DNA of 20,011 nt, from contig JADIIX010000049.1 of NCBI GenBank assembly GCA_027604505.1, forward strand, positions 32,275 to 52,285, in the 5' to 3' direction. The notes beneath the pieces are model-generated. The model did no database searches. It was not told where the DNA came from and saw only the letters and a program-made list of their open reading frames with translations. Origin of the DNA: Gonapodya sp. JEL0774. Taxonomy: Eukaryota > Monoblepharomycota > Monoblepharidomycetes > Monoblepharidales > Gonapodyaceae. A program made the position numbers and the translations under genes. Below are positions 1 to 9,692 of the stretch, one piece after another (within the stretch, counting starts at the first letter, position 1; each line of letters starts with the position of its first letter).

Positions 1-192
1 GACAGAGTTGTCCCAGATCCCCGCCTTCTCCCACGAATCGTGACCCCCAATGTAGATGGAGCACGGGGCAGGTATTTTGATCGTCTCCCGTTTGAGTAGG
101 TCCGGGGGGATGTGCCGGTGGTGCAGAACTCGTTGAGCTTTCACGAGAGATTGTCCGGGCGCGCGGGAGTGGAGTAGGTGGGCAGGAGCACA
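1..192 (-). CDS. Partial coding exon cut by the left window edge, product unknown
   Basis: On the minus strand one frame is open from a stop at 232-234 to the window edge. A good acceptor (pyrimidine-rich, ending TTTCACAG) lies at 193-194, so the exon probably runs from 192 leftwards in phase 0. The translation (64 codons) looks like real protein, with segments such as HHRHIPPDLLKRE and APCSIYIGGHDSWEKAG. I do not recognise the family. No upstream exon could be found between 200 and 360 with confidence, and the 3' end lies outside the window. The neighbouring gene on the right is on the opposite strand, so the two would be divergent. The evidence is only open frame, codon-like composition and one splice signal; it could also be a chance frame. 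Confidence 0.35.
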
Positions 193-234
193 CTGTGAAA
201 TAGACTTGGGCGTGCAGTTTGCAGGGCGGAACTA

Positions 235-493
235 TGAGATTTGGAAACTGGTAATTTTTGTTTGCTTTCGGCACTGGTTATTTGTATTATAGAGCACGCC
301 TTGATTTGACGACGGAGTGGCGGGACCCCAAAAAAATTACACAGTCGACGCCTCTCGTTCACGCCGACACATTTGAAATGGATAAAGGGTTTCTACTTTC
401 CGGTGAAGCATTTAGATTCTCCGAACGGTGTTTCCCCGGTGGGTGGATGGAGTGGTGGAATGTGTATCCCGCACAACACTTCGAAGCAGTGTA
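235..493. other. Intergenic stretch upstream of the 709 secreted-protein gene
   Basis: Overlapping short frames on both strands here give no recognisable product and no consistent splice structure. It probably holds the promoters of the left-edge exon (-) and of the gene at 709 (+). Confidence 0.4.
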
Positions 494-502
494 CATATAA
501 AC
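494..502 (+). promoter_or_regulatory. TATA-like element of the first secreted-family gene
   Basis: A CATATAAAC element lies 214 nt before the ATG at 709. Two paralogues (ATG 9693 and 14868) have a TATA-like element at nearly the same distance (212 and 216 nt). The distance implies a long leader of roughly 180 nt. Confidence 0.45.
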
Positions 503-607
503 CAAATATAAAGATGTTCTGAAAGAAGCCATACCGCGCAAAACATCGACAACGCCCATCTGAAGACCTCCCAATCACGTTTTGCTTTTGGAGCGATTAT
601 AGACGAG

Positions 608-668
608 GTGAGTGAGCTGCCACGTTCCAACGCTTCCTGTCCTGGACCGCGAGTGCTTACTTATTCAG
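608..668 (+). other. Candidate 5'UTR intron (61 nt)
   Basis: GAG|GTGAGTGAG at 605-616 is a near-perfect donor and CTTACTTATTCAG ending at 668 is a near-perfect acceptor. The 61-nt size matches the coding introns of this window. It lies between the TATA element (494) and the ATG (709). Removing it does not touch the coding sequence. Confidence 0.4.
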
Positions 669-708
669 TTTCTGACAAAGCCGCACACAAAGCCACTCTC
701 CAATCACC

Positions 709-1200
709 ATGAGTCCATTCTCCCATCTTACCCTGCTCGTCGTGTTCATTGTTGCCACGCTAGTCGTCACTGGAACGTCTGCAGATTACTTCGTTTACCG
801 CTCTTGTTCCCAACCAAACGGCAACACCTGGCCGAACTCGAAAAATTTCTTCCAGGTTGCCTCCTACGCCACGAGCGGAGATAAAGTTATCGATTTCAGA
901 GACTCGTGCGAAGGCATTGATTGTGGATTCGTAGATTCAGCACATATGGTGGTTTTTAATCTTAACAAGGGGTTCATGTCGCTTCCGTCTTGGGCCGTGG
1001 CGGGGTACGCGAATGTGCTTGACGGGACTTTTAAGACAGTGAAGAGTAATGTGACGGTGTACAGGTGAGTCAGGGATTCCATTTAAGCGGATACTTCTCC
1101 ATGTTCAATAAATTTACCTGCTCACCTCAGGATGGACGGAGGTGTCGTGCAAAGAGATCCATCTGTGACCTGCTGGTCCCAGGCAGCAGGCTTTTTTTAG
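709..1200 (+). CDS. Small secreted protein, family copy 1 (two exons)
   Basis: Exons 709-1064 and 1131-1200 encode 141 aa; the intron (1065-1130, 66 nt, GTGAGT...CTCAG) is phase 2 and splits the Arg codon after V-Y. Residues 1-25 form a signal peptide ending TGTSA before DYF. The mature part starts with a 'Y-R-x-C' motif (Cys near residue 34), has a C-x4-C pair in the middle (DSCEGIDCGF) and ends with T-C-W-S-Q-A in the last exon. The same layout returns in four or five copies at 9693-15332, which supports this gene model. No known domain was recognised. It is likely secreted through the ER and Golgi. It is the shortest member and is separated from the rest of the array by the glycosyltransferase genes. 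It has no frame damage, so it is probably functional. Function unknown; an effector, wall or adhesion role would be guesswork. Confidence 0.72.
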
Positions 1201-1585
1201 TGTGAGTCATGGAGTCATAGCCGCAGCACAAGATGGAATTAAAATGCATTCGTCCTGTTTCTCTTCTTCCGAGAGGTCGGCCAGACGCCTCTCTGACCGT
1301 GTACAGGCGAGCGTGGTAATTTGTCGGGGGGCTTATAACGCAGTGCGATCATGGCAAGCTCCGTCTAATATCTGTGCTTGCTTCGCCTGCTGGTGGTGTC
1401 GTGTTCGTCAATCTTATGTAGGAGCGACGGTGGTGTTGTGGAAAGGGGCGACGGAACGACAAAGACATGTTGGGCACAACCGTTCGTCTTCGTGTTGATA
1501 GGGGGGATATACAAAGTGCTATTTCAACATACAATGAACAAATTTTAGGAAGATTTGAATGAGAAGGTAGAAGGCACGCCCACAA
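1201..1585. other. Intergenic stretch between secreted copy 1 and the GT32 gene
   Basis: The two neighbouring genes converge here. No gene was found. A string at 1298-1315 resembles the exon-intron junction of the secreted family (GTGTACAGG followed by CGAGCGTGG instead of TGAGTGTGG), possibly the worn end of a lost copy. Confidence 0.3.
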
Positions 1586-2842
1586 TCAGTCGACCTTGTC
1601 CAACACAGTTGCATCCCCTCCATCCCAACTCGCGCTCCAATACGTCATCACAAACACCTCCCTATTTGAGATGTCCATCAACTCGTTGCAAGCTGTCTCG
1701 TTGAACTTAGCAAACTTTGCGTGGCACACTTCCATTCCTGGCACCGGCGTGTGGAAAAATTGGCGCCAGTCGACCGGGTAAATGAGCGGCGAAGCGAGAA
1801 TGTGAAGCACGTAGTGGGTCGGATCTGGCAGGTCCAGCGTCAAGGTACCGATCGTTATCGATCGGGCAGGGTCTGTGGAGCCGGCCCAAGTCGTGTAGTC
1901 CGCAACGGCCCTAAAGAGCGCCGCCGGTCCTGTGATTTCTTCGGGACGAGTGGATCGGGCTGAGAGGGAGCCCGCGGGCGTAGAAAAGATAAAACGGAGG
2001 ACAAAAAGCCACAGGGGATGGTGTGGGGTGGAGGAGAGCCAGGCGTTGGGGAGGCTAGTGGAGTGATTGGGGGAAGGCGGGAGGAGGGAAGGGGCGTGTG
2101 AACGCGTCATGAGGTGGGGCTCTTTCACTCCGCCAACTCACCTGTCTAGGAAGTCGAGATCTGTTCCCATTCTACCCAAGAATGCCTGCCCGCGTACATG
2201 GTCCGGTTGTTTGGCGAATTTGGACCACAACGTATCCAAGGGTCTCACACAGACAGTGTCCAAGTCGGTGTAAGTACCGCCTAGAGCGTACATGTAGACA
2301 TACCGTACGGCATCAGCTCGTAAAATCTCGCGGTCAAACGCGTCATACACAGGTAGGAAAGAAGGGAAGAAGGTTGCGACTAAGACGCGATTCGAGGCGT
2401 CCGATGAGAGAAGGAAGCCGTAGGTGGGGTTGAGAGAGCGCCACGATTGGGACCAGTTGCGGAACTTTGTGGGGAGTTGAGAGGTTTTCCAGCTCTGAAA
2501 AATCAGTTTGGGAGGTGAGATTGGCGATGAGGAAGATGGGAAGAGAGGAGGTAGCGACGAATGGGAAGCAGGAACGGATGGAACGGATGGAAGCAATGAA
2601 AGCGATGGAAGTGATCGGAGAGGGGAAAAAGAGGGAGAGGGCTTCGAGAGGGGTTGGGTAGGAGGGACTACGTGTGTAAGGGAATGAACTTGCGAGATGT
2701 ATGCGGATAGAGCGAGCAAGAAGAAGAGAAGAGATGCGGTGACGGCAAGGATGATACGCAATGTTAGCGTATTGATAGGCACCAGAGACAGCAGAGCGAG
2801 AAGAGAGCGAGAGAGGGAGTGGAGGCCTTTGGTTGTGGCCAT
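1586..2842 (-). CDS. GT32-type glycosyltransferase (DXD sugar-binding region), type II membrane protein
   Basis: Exons 2842-2142 and 2054-1586 (intron 2141-2055, 87 nt, phase 2) encode 389 aa. A short N-terminal tail and one membrane helix (about residues 28-48) are followed by a Ser/Pro-rich stem (about 55-112) and the catalytic part: LIFQSWKT at 113-120, ALGGTYTDLDTVCVRPL at 186-202 with the DXD motif as D193-L-D195, then after the intron SLPNAWLSS, GPAALFRAV and IYPVDW. This order is typical of GT32/Och1-like enzymes, which use a nucleotide sugar with Mn2+ bound by DXD in the Golgi lumen. The frame is open further upstream to 2908, but that start is GTG; the first ATG is at 2842. Donor sugar and acceptor cannot be told from sequence. 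It is divergent from the GT31-like gene at 3307. Confidence 0.85.
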
Positions 2843-3306
2843 GGGGTGAGATGAGCGGAGCACAGAACAGGCAACAGCGAGAAAACCAATAAAGGTGAGA
2901 AGCAGCACGAGCGAGAGATAAGCACGATAAGGGGGATCGGAACGATAATCAAGGGCGATAAGGCGGTGTATGTTACTATAATTGATGATCCACTTCCAAT
3001 TTTACCAAATATGGAAAACGCTTACTGTTCCTCATCTTTCCATGATAACAGCACGAAATCAATCTCGCAAGCTCCAACTTCGTTTTCCTTTGAAACATAC
3101 CTTCACTGGAAGTTTTCATTTATCGCGCAATTTATTCTTAATAAGTGCTTCTTGTGGGTTCCGTTATGAGTGAGCGAAGAATGACTGCAACTCCGCAGAA
3201 GAGAAACCCCACCGTTCCGTGACGAATTTACTGAGCAACATCAAAAGTATCAATCCCACAGAACGAAACAAATTACAGTGCTCTTCAGAACTGTGATCGG
3301 AGTGCC
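2843..3306. other. Divergent promoter region between GT32 and GT31-like genes
   Basis: 464 nt separate the start codons of two divergent glycosyltransferase genes. Short frames here give nothing recognisable. Shared or adjacent promoters are likely, but I see no clear box. Confidence 0.4.
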
Positions 3307-5139
3307 ATGTCAGCCTCAATCGCAGCGATTTTGACGATTTTTGGGAGAGCGTGTCGCCCAGCCTCGATTTCTCGCACTCTACGCCCTTTTCCCACGCTGG
3401 TCATTTGTACAGTCGCAATGTCCATTCTCTGGAACCTCTGGTTTCAATCTCCAGATCCCGCCATGGTCTCACCACAGAAGCGGAGCCTTTGGGTGACTTA
3501 CAAGGACTTCAAGCCGAACGAATGCACTCGTCATGAAGCGGGTTCGACCAGCCTCGATATGAACTTCGAAGACGGGGTGGACTTCAGTTACCTCCAGGAG
3601 GAATGCGTCTCTTCGGAGATTCCTAAAACCAAAACGGCATTGCTTGGGGTATTTGTGAAACCAGGAGATTTTGAGCGGCGAAGTATGTTGTTTGATGTAA
3701 AACTTGGACCTTCGATGTATCAATTGACCGGAGAATCGGTTCCTCATCCCCCTGTCACTGCGTAGCTCTCTTTCGTCTCGTTCTCAGACCATTTCTGGAA
3801 ACACTCGCCAACCCAGCATCCATCGATCTCATATTCGTCGTTTGCTCCCCTGGTGGACATTACAAGAACCCGAAATCTCCCACTTCGGAGAAAAACGAAA
3901 CCTCGCTTCTCCGCCTCGAACGAGCCACTTATGGCGACTTGCTGGTACTCGAATCTTGCGAAGAGGAGAACATAGACGCGGGGAAGACTCAATTTTTCTT
4001 CAGAGAGGTGGCGGCCAGGTGGGAGAAGCTCGTAAGGAAGGTCTTGAAGAGTCGAGAGGGGAATCGGCTGCAAGGTGTGGAACTTGAGAATCAAGTGCAG
4101 GAGACCCTCCTTGGATCGATACCTTATCAAATGGTAGCAAAAGTGAGAGCAGGACCTCTGTTGCGCATTCTTGTGGAAGTTCTCGAAATGAAATGAAACT
4201 TGCCGAATCCCCTGCGTACCACGGCCTTATCTCCCCCTCTCCACCGCCTCACCTGCACACCACCCACCCACACCTGGCTTCGAAATGACTTAAAGCTGGA
4301 TTCAGACACATTCCCACACCTCATGAACCTTGAACATCAATTGGCTGATTTACCTTACTTTTTTCGAGTTCCAACGGAACCTGCTCCAATCATTAATCAC
4401 ACAATTCAAAAGAACACGGTGAACATTCTTCCTTCAAACACAAGAGGAAATATTTCCACGGGTTGTGATATTTCCATTGGGCCTTGCACTCTGAACACGC
4501 GACCCGGGCAATATCAACGAACATATTGGGGTCGGATCCAAGCTCCAGAGGGAATTTGGGCTCATGGGCCTTTGTATGCGATAAGCTGGGACTGTGAGTT
4601 CGAGTACATTGCTGGCAATGCAAAAGCACGAAGTCACTTGATGCCACATTCCTCCGTAACTCCTTCGGGCATCCAATTTCAAATCAGTTGTCGAGCTCCT
4701 TGCTGCGGTGCCGCTATCTGCCATACCCTTGGCCGGTCACGAAGACCAACTATTGGGCAAAACTCTTCACAAACTTGCAGCAAACCTGGTGGCGATACCA
4801 CCAGACCCTGCACTGGTGGTGGCCAGATACCCGGATGCAAGCCCACGACACATGAACTGCCTCAGCGACTGGCTCAACAACTTTGAGCACATCAACTCGA
4901 GTAGGTTTTGGCGCAAACCTTGGCACCGCGGTTTCATATCCGTACATGATCTCAAGGATCCGCTCAAATTTGTTGAGGTTGGGGAAGTGTGGCGGCGGGT
5001 CTTCAATGAAAAGAAGGATCCCGTATGGGATCACGCAGGAAACCAAATTCATCCAGCTAAAGTGTCGGAAATCGTGTTGGGCACGAACTATAGAATGAAA
5101 GTATTCGAAATTCGAGACGCGGAGGTGATGCGGGCGTAG
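3307..5139 (+). CDS. GT31-like beta-1,3-galactosyltransferase family protein, paralogue A
   Basis: Four exons, 3307-3682, 3766-4142, 4296-4593 and 4688-5139, encode 500 aa. Introns are 83, 153 and 94 nt, in phases 1, 0 and 1. The frame was settled by comparison with the paralogue at 5361-7043. Residues about 28-46 form a signal-anchor helix. Then follow TALLGVFV and FERR (about 122-125), FVVCSP, a YGDLLVLESCEEEN-type block with GKTQFFFREV, a D-S-D-T-F motif (D253, D255) where GT31 enzymes usually have DDD, SWD (348-350) and GHED (367-370), matching the family's 'ED..G' motif. GT31 enzymes transfer sugars such as galactose in the Golgi with the DXD aspartates holding Mn2+ and the nucleotide. 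DSD keeps the two outer aspartates, so activity is possible. The weakest splice site is the AAAG acceptor at 4295. Substrate unknown. Confidence 0.8.
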
Positions 5140-5360
5140 AAGGAAGGGAGAACATGAAATTAGCAATGCTAGCATCGAACTACCATCAACGAATATGATC
5201 CACTTATCGGGCAAACCATCGAGGTGGTAAATGTTCTCCTATTAATCTTCATTTTTGCAGAAACAGGATATCATAGATATTAACATTAACATTCGGTACA
5301 GCAAAACACGATCTCAAATTCTAAGTTCTAAGGATGGGAATTGTCTCTGCCTGAAGACAC

Positions 5361-7043
5361 CTATAATTTTCTCAAATCCCAGAACCGCCCATTCCATGCG
5401 AGTTCCCTTTTCGCGTCTCCTTCCAGCTTGTTCCCGAACGAATCGTAGATTGGATCTTCCTCTCCACCAAACACTCGTCTCCACATTTCAGCAGAGTCCC
5501 ACAAGAATCGAGATTCCTTGAGTCCTCGATGCACCAGAATGGTCGATCTACGCCAAGGCGCACGGAAGCTGGTGGGAGAGCTGGGATGGTCAGCTATATC
5601 TATCCAATTAGAGAATTTGTTCAGGACTCGGGGATACGCTCCGGGAAATCTTTCAAGAATGTGCGGAGGGTCGGGAGGCAACGGTTGCAGTGCTTCAGAT
5701 AATTTCCGCATGTTCAGTCCAAACACGTCGTCTTCCGGACCGCGGAGGCGGAGTTGATCGATAGATATGGTAGATAAGAACTCGCAAACTGCAAAGAAAA
5801 TAGGTGGAAGTGCATTTTGTAGCTGGGTCCGGATCCCGCGAAACTCACGATCCCATGACACTCCGTAACTCCATCCATATGCATAGTTGGGATTCATTTG
5901 ACCCCAGTACACCCTCTGGTAGTGTCCTGGACGCACGTTCAGGGTGTAATTGTGTTCTTTTAAAGCATCGTTTTTGGTGACATTTCCCGGAACCATGGCC
6001 CAGGATGCAGTGGAGCCCAAACGAAGATGTGACGGTGCCCGGAAGAAATCGGGTAGATTTGCGAGATGCGTCCAGAGATTCGGGAGGACTGCGAACGTGT
6101 CGTCATCCATCTACATACCAGAAAACGTGAGCATCCTCATACAGAATTGCAAAGCGGGCTGGAAAATTACTTTCAGAACCATTTCGTACGGAACAACTGA
6201 TTGGACAATGGCTCGAACGGATTGTTCCGACTCCTCTTTCGTTGCGTTCCAACCTCCAGCATCGCGGTGCAAAACCCGTCGAACCCGTGCTTCCCATCGT
6301 CGGTAGACTTCTCGAAAATAGAAGATGGACTTTCCATTGTTCATTTGCTCGTCTTCGCAAGTATCCAAGATGAGTAAATCACCGTGGGTGGTCTGCTCAA
6401 TCTGCAAAAGACTGGTGTAGTTGCTGGGAACGGCATTGGGGCCGGTTTTCGTTGGGATCTTAGGACTGCACAGGACAAAAACTAGATCCAAGAGCTTTTC
6501 GCTCGGTGTTCCTCGCGTAAGAGGCTTGAATGCCATTCGGATCAGAGCTGTTACACCAACAGAAAAATTTCAAAGATATCCAAGGAAAGAACGACACAAG
6601 TCCTTCAAATCACCTCTTCTCTCAAATCTTTCGGCTGTCGAGAATAATCCGACCAAGACTGTTTTCGTTTTGGGCATCGTCACTTCACAGTCTGCTACCA
6701 TTTGTGTAAAAGTTCCGGGTAGTTCAAGGAGACTCAGATCCATAAATTTCGAGGACATGTCAATGTTGGGAACGTGTTGGCAGAATGCCAGGTCCTGGGC
6801 AGTATTAGCGGTGTCCAGGAGTACATGGAGGTTGTCCTCCTTTATTCGAAGAATCCCACACACTAGCACAGTGACCAGGATCGCACATAGCACAAAGACA
6901 GTCATAATAGACCGCGATTGGAGCCATTGTACCGACTCCTGACTCTTGAGCATCGGATGGTTGTCGGTGTCGGTGATCGAATCCACTCTTTTGCTTATGT
7001 CTCGAGCAGGCGTCGTCCCCAAGTTCTCCAGGTCTGCCATCAT
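5361..7043 (-). CDS. GT31-like beta-1,3-galactosyltransferase family protein, paralogue B
   Basis: Four exons, 7043-6614, 6547-6171, 6110-5849 and 5788-5361, encode 498 aa. Introns are 66, 60 and 60 nt, in phases 1, 0 and 1, at the same protein positions as in paralogue A. A signal anchor lies at about 46-66. Motifs: TVLVGLF and FERR (140-143) running over the splice into ALIR, LVFVLCSP, HGDLLILDTCEDEQMNNGKS (198-217), MDDDTF with D271-D273, SWD (354-356), GPED (373-376), then WRRVFG near the end. This is the motif order of GT31 enzymes, which act in the Golgi on secreted glycans. The third intron (5848-5789) is a multiple of three without a stop, so an unspliced message would also be open; splicing joins SWD to LCEFL and matches paralogue A better. 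The start is the first ATG of the frame (MMAD). Length equals its paralogue within two residues. Confidence 0.85.
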
Positions 7044-7382
7044 TTCTCAGCCTGTTGCTGAAATGTTTGCGCTCCAGACTAAACAAAATCGGTGTTTTTC
7101 TCGTGAGCGTCGGTCCCCTTTCCGTTCGCGTCGCCGTTGCGGGCGCACGGTAGTCGCACCATTTTCAGCCAGCGTTGAACTCCCGTCCCTGGAAGGGCAC
7201 ATTGTTGTGTTCAGACCCTTGATCAAGTCGGACAAAACCCCACTAAAATTCGATGATGGGCAGACTTCTACTCTATGCGTGAATTTGATTTGGGCTTCAA
7301 TGCTCCACTGCAGGAAACAGCCGCGTGAAACAAGCCAGCAAAAGCAATCCCATGATCCCTCCTTGACCTTCACACCGGCCAG
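7044..7382 (-). other. Leader or upstream region of GT31-like paralogue B
   Basis: About 340 nt between the ATG at 7043 and a TATA-like element at 7383-7391. The frames on both strands are short and unrecognised. Confidence 0.35.
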
Positions 7383-7391
7383 TACTTATAT
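7383..7391 (-). promoter_or_regulatory. TATA-like element, possibly of GT31-like paralogue B
   Basis: AAATATATAAG reads on the minus strand about 340 nt before the ATG at 7043. It is the only strong TATA-like string upstream of this gene in the region; assignment is by position only. Confidence 0.25.
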
Positions 7392-8256
7392 ATTTCAATG
7401 CGAACGCAGAAATAAACTTAAGCTAAAACCGGCACATTCGTGCCACGCACGCTGAGTGTCATCATCTTTTCACTTCTTTGACGGCGAAGAAACCGTTGAA
7501 GGGAGAACATCATTGCGTTTCAAACTAGAAGAGGTGCGGAAATCACCACCATGATGTGGATTGAAGCGTGAAGACGTGGGTCGCATAATGTACATCTCAA
7601 CAACAAATTACTCCATGTAATGCGGCAACAATCCATGTTGGCCTCTACCTCGCAAACCCAAACCTTTCCAGACAACACCATCGCGAGTCCAAGCCCACGT
7701 TCACAGTCCAAGTTCCGGTTCACAAAGTCAAGCCATCGAACGAAAGCAAGATTCTCTACAGCCGAAAGATCCAAGTGAGTAAGTCAGCACGGACAGTTGA
7801 GTTGTGGAAGGGGAAGTATGCTAGTAGTGCCCACGGCCAATTGTAAAAGAACGGGGGAAAACGGAATGTGGTGGCGGATACAATTTCGCAACCAAAGTAT
7901 TGCGTCATGGAACAAAAGGACAGAGGGTCAGTCAGTGCGACCGATGAGCGAATGTGAGGAGCATCGCAAGGGCGAAGGTGAGAACCGTGGGGGGATTCAG
8001 TGGGTTGTCGGAGCGTGGATTCGATGTTCGACCGCGTATGTAGAGACGAGAGTGACCACGCTCTCCGGCGGGTCTCGAGAGTTGGTAGAACAAAATCGAA
8101 CGTTTTGGAGGGGTTCGGGCCTGTCCAGTACACTGTCCGAAAGGCAAGCATGCGTCAGTTTACGCCATCCGGTCAACGTTGAGATTTGACAGCTGGAGGC
8201 TGGGCTTGACTAGACTTGAGCGATGTTGCGGTACCGATCTGCAGGATCCCGTCCGA
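7392..8256. other. Stretch without a resolvable gene
   Basis: The minus strand has two medium-length open frames (about 7774-7520 and 8151-7756). A TCTTTCGGCTGTAG string there could be an acceptor joining them, but I found no convincing donor, motif or family. The plus-strand frames look like shadows. It may hold a small, fast-evolving minus-strand gene or only the 3' flank of the zinc-HIT gene. Confidence 0.3.
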
Positions 8257-8815
8257 CTATTGGGCAGAGCCGACAGCCGAAGCTCCCTTTGCATCCCCAA
8301 CGACCTTGAGACACAACTGGACAAACTCTTCGACCTCAGAGACATTCACTCTGGCCGAGTCGAGCTTCTTTTCGGGGTTCGGAGCCGAATCGATATCCTT
8401 CAGCGCGTCACGGAGTTGGGAGTTGGCGAGCAGTGTGCGCAGAGAAGGATTGAGGGCGAGAGCGCGTAGTTGGTCTTGTGAGAGGGCTGAGTCCTCGTCG
8501 TCAGGTTGTTGGGAGGTAGAAGGGGTTGTAGGGACAGGCGGGGGTGGAGATGGGTGGGACGGGGTCTCCGGTTTCTTACACGAGTCTGGCGAGTGAAATG
8601 GAGGGAGCGAGGAATGAAGGACAGGGGCGGAGAAAAGAAAGCAGAAAATAGGAGGAGGTCGCGAGAAGAAAAGAGAATAAAAGAAAGAAGAATGCGATAC
8701 CTTTGTGGGACTTGAAGCAGGGGAGAGAGCAGTAGAGAATAAGACAGGTTGGACACTTGTACTTGAACGGGGCATCCGAGCATACGGCGCATTTTGGTAA
8801 TTGAGTTGGGGCCAT
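8257..8815 (-). CDS. ZNHIT3: Zinc-finger HIT protein, ZNHIT3/Hit1-like
   Basis: Exons 8815-8701 and 8585-8257 (intron 8700-8586, 115 nt, GTATCG...GCCAG, phase 1) encode 147 aa. The N-terminus carries a zinc-HIT finger: C9-x2-C12, C21-P-x-C24, C29, C33, H37, and C41 as the first Cys after the splice, giving the family's H-x3-C end. This is strong evidence for the intron. A Pro/Ser-rich, acidic linker (about 46-70) is followed by a C-terminal part with LNPSLRTLLANSQLRDALKD and VEEFVQLCLKV, as in ZNHIT3 C-termini. Length fits the family (about 150 aa). ZNHIT3/Hit1 proteins help assemble box C/D snoRNPs with Rsa1/NUFIP in the nucleus. This is a housekeeping gene sitting between the accessory blocks. 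Confidence 0.85.
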
Positions 8816-9467
8816 CCAGAGTGGAGGGAGCTCGTGTTACAGTAAGCGGAATAGACGACCAATCAGTACAATGGCAAGATTTGCTGATCCAGTGGGTGCT
8901 TTGGTCATGCAGTGCACCCAAAGAAAAAGAAATAATTTCCTGAAGTCCATCTAGAGGTCTCTGGCAACGTTCCTCAGTCTGTTTGAGGTTTTCCGACCAC
9001 TTCCCAGATGCAAATGATGGACTGCCTTTGAGATCCAGTCCAGCCACACATATGCGACTGACACACTCAGACATATATTTTCACGTTGATAAATGCTCAC
9101 GATTTAGCCTCATTGATTTTAGCACGCCATGGTTCACAGTGCGGGTTTGGGGAACGGTGAAACTCGCGTTCAAGGGTTCATCGTGCCGATGAATCACCAC
9201 CCACAAGATCCCAACCCATCGTGCATCATATAGAAAAGAAAATTCAGGTGAGCTATTCAAATACTCTAATCTGGTACTACAAAGAGAACGAGGTCAGGTT
9301 AATTACTAGAAGAGCTCGAAAATACCGGTTGTGTGCAGGGAAATGGATAGATATTACTTATTACTTTTATTACTCCTTACTTCTTGTATTACAGCCTGCA
9401 CTGCCACCTCCGAGAATTGGTGCAATCGGGGAATCCGTTTCGTTATTTCCGCGAGCGACGGCCCCAT
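8816..9467. other. Intergenic region between divergent zinc-HIT and secreted copy 2 genes
   Basis: No gene is supported. The stretch near 9200-9400 is AT-rich with short frames only. It should hold the promoter and 5' leader of the zinc-HIT gene. Confidence 0.4.
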
Positions 9468-9487
9468 CCAATCAGTCCAATATATAA
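9468..9487 (+). promoter_or_regulatory. CCAAT and TATA elements of secreted copy 2
   Basis: CCAAT at 9468-9472 is followed by TATATAA at 9481-9487, 212 nt before the ATG at 9693. A second AT-rich string (AAATATAT) follows at about 9491. The spacing matches copies 1 and 5. Confidence 0.5.
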
Positions 9488-9692
9488 CATAAATATATGG
9501 ACTGAAGATGGAGTCGGAACAGAAACCTCTTGGAATCAGTCTTCTTTAACCAAACACACATAGTCCAAACTTTGAGCTGTGTCATCCCCGACAGACACCC
9601 GCGACTCCGTATCACTCTCGAAGTTTCAAACAACCGTGCCCAAGTCTTCCGTCGGAATCCAGATCCAGAACTCCATCCGTCACGCTCCCATT

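Noticed and set aside
2843-2908. Longer N-terminus for the GT32 gene
   Set aside because: The first triplet is GTG; the first ATG in frame is at 2842 and leaves the membrane anchor intact.
7520-8151. Two-exon minus-strand gene joined at the TCTTTCGGCTGTAG acceptor
   Set aside because: No donor in a fitting frame and no recognisable protein; left as an unresolved stretch.
8400-9074. Minus-strand 224-residue frame across the zinc-HIT gene
   Set aside because: It is in another frame of a gene with a clear zinc-HIT motif and shows only compositionally biased sequence.
9579-9692. Longer N-terminus for secreted copy 2
   Set aside because: The upstream start is GTG, not ATG, and would place a polar 38-residue segment before the signal peptide.
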